This document shows, one piece after another, positions 5,658-7,352 of a DNA stretch of 7,352 bases. Made by a program: the position numbers and the translations under genes. How positions within the stretch are numbered: the first letter of the stretch is position 1; each line of letters begins with the position of its first letter. The notes under the pieces are model-generated. The model saw only the letters and a program-made list of their open reading frames with translations. It had not been told where the DNA came from and did no database searches. The DNA lies in contig CALGBT010000048.1 in the NCBI GenBank assembly GCA_937884235.1, positions 1 through 7,352 on the forward strand. Direction: 5' to 3'. The DNA is from an uncultured Pseudomonadota bacterium. GTDB taxonomy: Bacteria; Myxococcota_A; UBA9042; CAIXZC01.

Positions 5658-7200
5658 CCTAGTCCTGGCCACCGCACTCCTCCTCTTGGGAGTGCCCACC
5701 GCCGCGGCCCAGACCGATGACCGCCAATGGCTGTCAGACCCGCCGGACATCCAACTCCAGCAGGACTCCACCCTCGTTCCCGTTGGGCGGGGGGCGGTGC
5801 TCGTCCCCTGTATGTCGCTTCCACTCCTGGAACCAGCAGTAGTGCTACGCCAGCACGGCGAGGAAATTCGCACCCGTCCCACCGGCACCAGACTCATCGC
5901 CGATGCCGGAGCCTACGAAGTGGAGTTCGGCAGCGGCACCAGCGGCGGAAGAGTGCGGCGAGCCGTCACCGTCAGGGAAGGCAAGACCACAGTAGTGGTG
6001 CCCGACTGGGCGGGACTGAGGGTCCAGGTCGTAGATGAAAACGCGGTCCCCTGGCGTGGGCTCTACGAACTTGTCGCGCTGCCCACCATGGACAATATCG
6101 GCGTCGGACACGGTGCCCAGGTGGAGCAGGGCGAATCGCTGCTGACCTGGATCGTCGAGCCCGGGCTCTACATGCTCCTGAAGGTCGGCGAGTCCTACCA
6201 GGCCCGCCAGAATTTTTTTACGGTGAGGCTCAGGCCTGGATACCTTGAACAGGTGACCCTCGTCATGGACCCGAAGACCGGTGATTTCCTTGGCGCCGGC
6301 GAAATGACCATCCACGGCTCCGCCTCCAAAATCCACGAAGACCTGCTTCTCTCAGGGGTTGTCGGCGGCGGGATCGCCCTGGCCAGTCAGTCCAATGTCA
6401 CCGGGGTTGCTGATTCCACGGAATTAACACCGGAGTTCTACCTCGACCTCCTCGCCCAGTTCTCGCCCGGCAAGCACTATTTTTACGGCCGCTTCAACTC
6501 CGAGGAAGCCTTCACTCAGGAAGACTGGGGGCGCTTCGAGAAGAACATCGACTTTCTTCGCCTCGACGGCCTCTATGCCTATCGACTGCTCAAGTACATG
6601 GGCCCCTACGCCCGCTTCGGCGTCGAAACCAAGCTCTTCCCCAGTTTCCTCTACTTCGATGCCGACCGGGACGTCGTCGTCACCGACAATGGCGATGAAA
6701 CCAAGGGCGTCCCGGAGTTCCGCATCTCCGATTCCCTCTTCCCCATGACCCTCAAGGGCGGCAGCGGGCTCCGGTTCAACACCCTGCCCTCCCCCTGGGT
6801 GAACCTCTGGGCGCTAGTCGGCATCGGCGGCCGCTTCACCTACACTGGAACCACCTTCAAAGACGCAGATGTCGCCCAGACAGATGCCGAAAAGGCCCTT
6901 GGCATCAACCCCTATGAAGTAGAGCAGGTCGGCTCTTTCCGCTCCTACGGCCTGGAGTCCACCCTGGTCCTCAACCTCTCCCTCACCCGCTGGATCATCG
7001 CCAACACCGAGTTCGAAGGCTTCGTTCCCTTCGACGACGCTACCCACCCAACGCTCCGCTGGGACAGCAACCTCGGGGTCCGCCTCACCTCGTTTATCAG
7101 TGTCAACTACATCTACCGCCTGAAGTTCGAACCGGAACTCAACGAGGAATTCCAGCACGACCACCAGGTGCAGTTGCGGTTCTCGTATAAGTTCTTTTAG
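5644..7200 (+). CDS. Exported protein, probable outer-membrane beta-barrel with N-terminal periplasmic part
   Basis: This 518-residue protein starts at ATG 5644, giving the signal MELRNLVLATALLLLGV and a cleavage site AAA|Q after residue 22. A GTG at 5632 would add only four residues. Residues about 45-210 are beta-rich with Gly/Pro turns and look like two small beta-sandwich units (about 45-120 and 121-210), perhaps PEGA- or carboxypeptidase-regulatory-like. Residues about 222-518 show alternating strands with aromatic girdles (FYLDLLAQF, HYFYGRF, LRLDGLYAYRLLKYMG, PYARFGVETKLF, WVNLWALVGIGG) and end in QLRFSYKFF, a final strand with terminal Phe as recognised by the Bam machinery. It overlaps the lipoprotein gene by 14 bases, so it belongs to the operon. 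I cannot assign a named family. Context makes it a candidate outer-membrane partner of the MCE transporter, in place of MlaA/OmpC. The call of exported barrel is fairly sure; the role is inferred. Confidence 0.8.
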   Translation: MELRNLVLATALLLLGVPTAAAQTDDRQWLSDPPDIQLQQDSTLVPVGRGAVLVPCMSLPLLEPAVVLRQHGEEIRTRPTGTRLIADAGAYEVEFGSGTSGGRVRRAVTVREGKTTVVVPDWAGLRVQVVDENAVPWRGLYELVALPTMDNIGVGHGAQVEQGESLLTWIVEPGLYMLLKVGESYQARQNFFTVRLRPGYLEQVTLVMDPKTGDFLGAGEMTIHGSASKIHEDLLLSGVVGGGIALASQSNVTGVADSTELTPEFYLDLLAQFSPGKHYFYGRFNSEEAFTQEDWGRFEKNIDFLRLDGLYAYRLLKYMGPYARFGVETKLFPSFLYFDADRDVVVTDNGDETKGVPEFRISDSLFPMTLKGGSGLRFNTLPSPWVNLWALVGIGGRFTYTGTTFKDADVAQTDAEKALGINPYEVEQVGSFRSYGLESTLVLNLSLTRWIIANTEFEGFVPFDDATHPTLRWDSNLGVRLTSFISVNYIYRLKFEPELNEEFQHDHQVQLRFSYKFF

Positions 7201-7221
7201 GGCGAGAAGACGAAACGACTC

Positions 7222-7236
7222 GGCACATCCGGTGCC
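7222..7236. terminator. Short hairpin after the operon
   Basis: GGCAC (7222-7226) pairs with GTGCC (7232-7236) around ATCCG, 22 bases after the last stop codon. It has no T run after it, so it may only stabilise the transcript end. Confidence 0.3.
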
Positions 7237-7242
7237 CGGAGG

Positions 7243-7272
7243 TCCCTCGCCGAGCTGCGCTCGGCCGCGGGA
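7243..7272. repeat. Palindromic intergenic element after the operon, possible transcript end
   Basis: CCGAGC (7250-7255) pairs perfectly with GCTCGG (7259-7264) around TGC. Outer bases TCCCTCG (7243-7249) pair with CGCGGGA (7266-7272) with one mismatch and one bulged base, giving a long GC-rich stem. The framing GGTCCCTCG and GGGATGACG resembles REP-like intergenic palindromes seen in many environmental genomes. It could act as an end point for the operon transcript, but no T run follows. Confidence 0.5.
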
Positions 7273-7308
7273 TGACGGGGGATGGGTGGTGCGAACAGCG
7301 GGGACGAG

Positions 7309-7326
7309 GTTTGACGTTGTGTTTGT
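7309..7326 (-). repeat. 18-nt spacer motif downstream of the operon
   Basis: On the minus strand this reads ACAAACACAACGTCAAAC, an exact match to the consensus of the tips of the inverted repeat at 1442-1823. It lies 26 bases from the window edge, so a further copy of that element may begin here. Inward sequence similarity beyond the motif is weak, and the window ends before this can be settled. Nothing else is recognisable from 7327 to 7352. Confidence 0.5.
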
Positions 7327-7352
7327 TGGCGGAATTTGGGCTAGATCGGGTC

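Noticed and set aside
7201..7352. A further gene starting after the operon
   Set aside because: No frame with a ribosome binding site and plausible composition is visible. The stretch is taken up by two hairpins and a repeat motif.

Overview
This GC-rich window (most third codon positions are G or C) comes from a Gram-negative, double-membraned bacterium. The evidence is an MCE/Mla-type lipid-transport operon, two lipoprotein signal peptides and a protein with outer-membrane beta-barrel features. The sequence alone does not fix the taxon. A Myxococcota/Deltaproteobacteria-like or related environmental lineage is my best guess, from the fused STAS-permease, the PqiC-like lipoprotein and the repeat-rich spacers. 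I hold that guess loosely.

Layout. The left edge carries the C-terminal 95 residues of a cysteine-containing, probably secreted protein (+ strand, ends 289). It faces a convergent minus-strand gene for a 270-residue lipoprotein with a beta-rich body (533-1345). The 243-base spacer between them holds a 64-bp direct repeat (two copies) and two back-to-back hairpins. A 554-base spacer (1346-1899) separates the lipoprotein gene from the divergent operon. It contains a large imperfect inverted repeat (about 1442-1823) plus weak candidate promoters for both directions.

The operon (1900-7200, + strand) has five tightly packed genes: a STAS-MlaE permease fusion, an MlaF ATPase, an MlaD protein (one MCE domain with a long helical tail), a PqiC-like ABC auxiliary lipoprotein, and a 518-residue exported protein that is probably an outer-membrane beta-barrel with an N-terminal periplasmic part. 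The gaps are 10 bp, a 4-bp overlap, a 4-bp overlap and a 14-bp overlap, so the genes are probably co-transcribed and translationally coupled. My working model: MlaE and MlaF form the inner-membrane ABC engine, MlaD gathers lipid and spans part of the periplasm, the lipoprotein docks the MCE assembly at the outer membrane, and the last gene is a candidate outer-membrane partner. There is no MlaC-like soluble carrier or MlaA in the window, which favours a bridge over a shuttle.

The most unusual non-coding signal is an 18-nt motif, consensus ACAAACACNACGTCAAAC. It recurs at the edges of the large inverted repeat, just after the first gene and just after the last gene. This suggests a dispersed, non-autonomous repeat family filling the spacers of this genome. 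After the last gene, 7201-7352 holds two hairpins, another copy of the motif and no gene that I can support.
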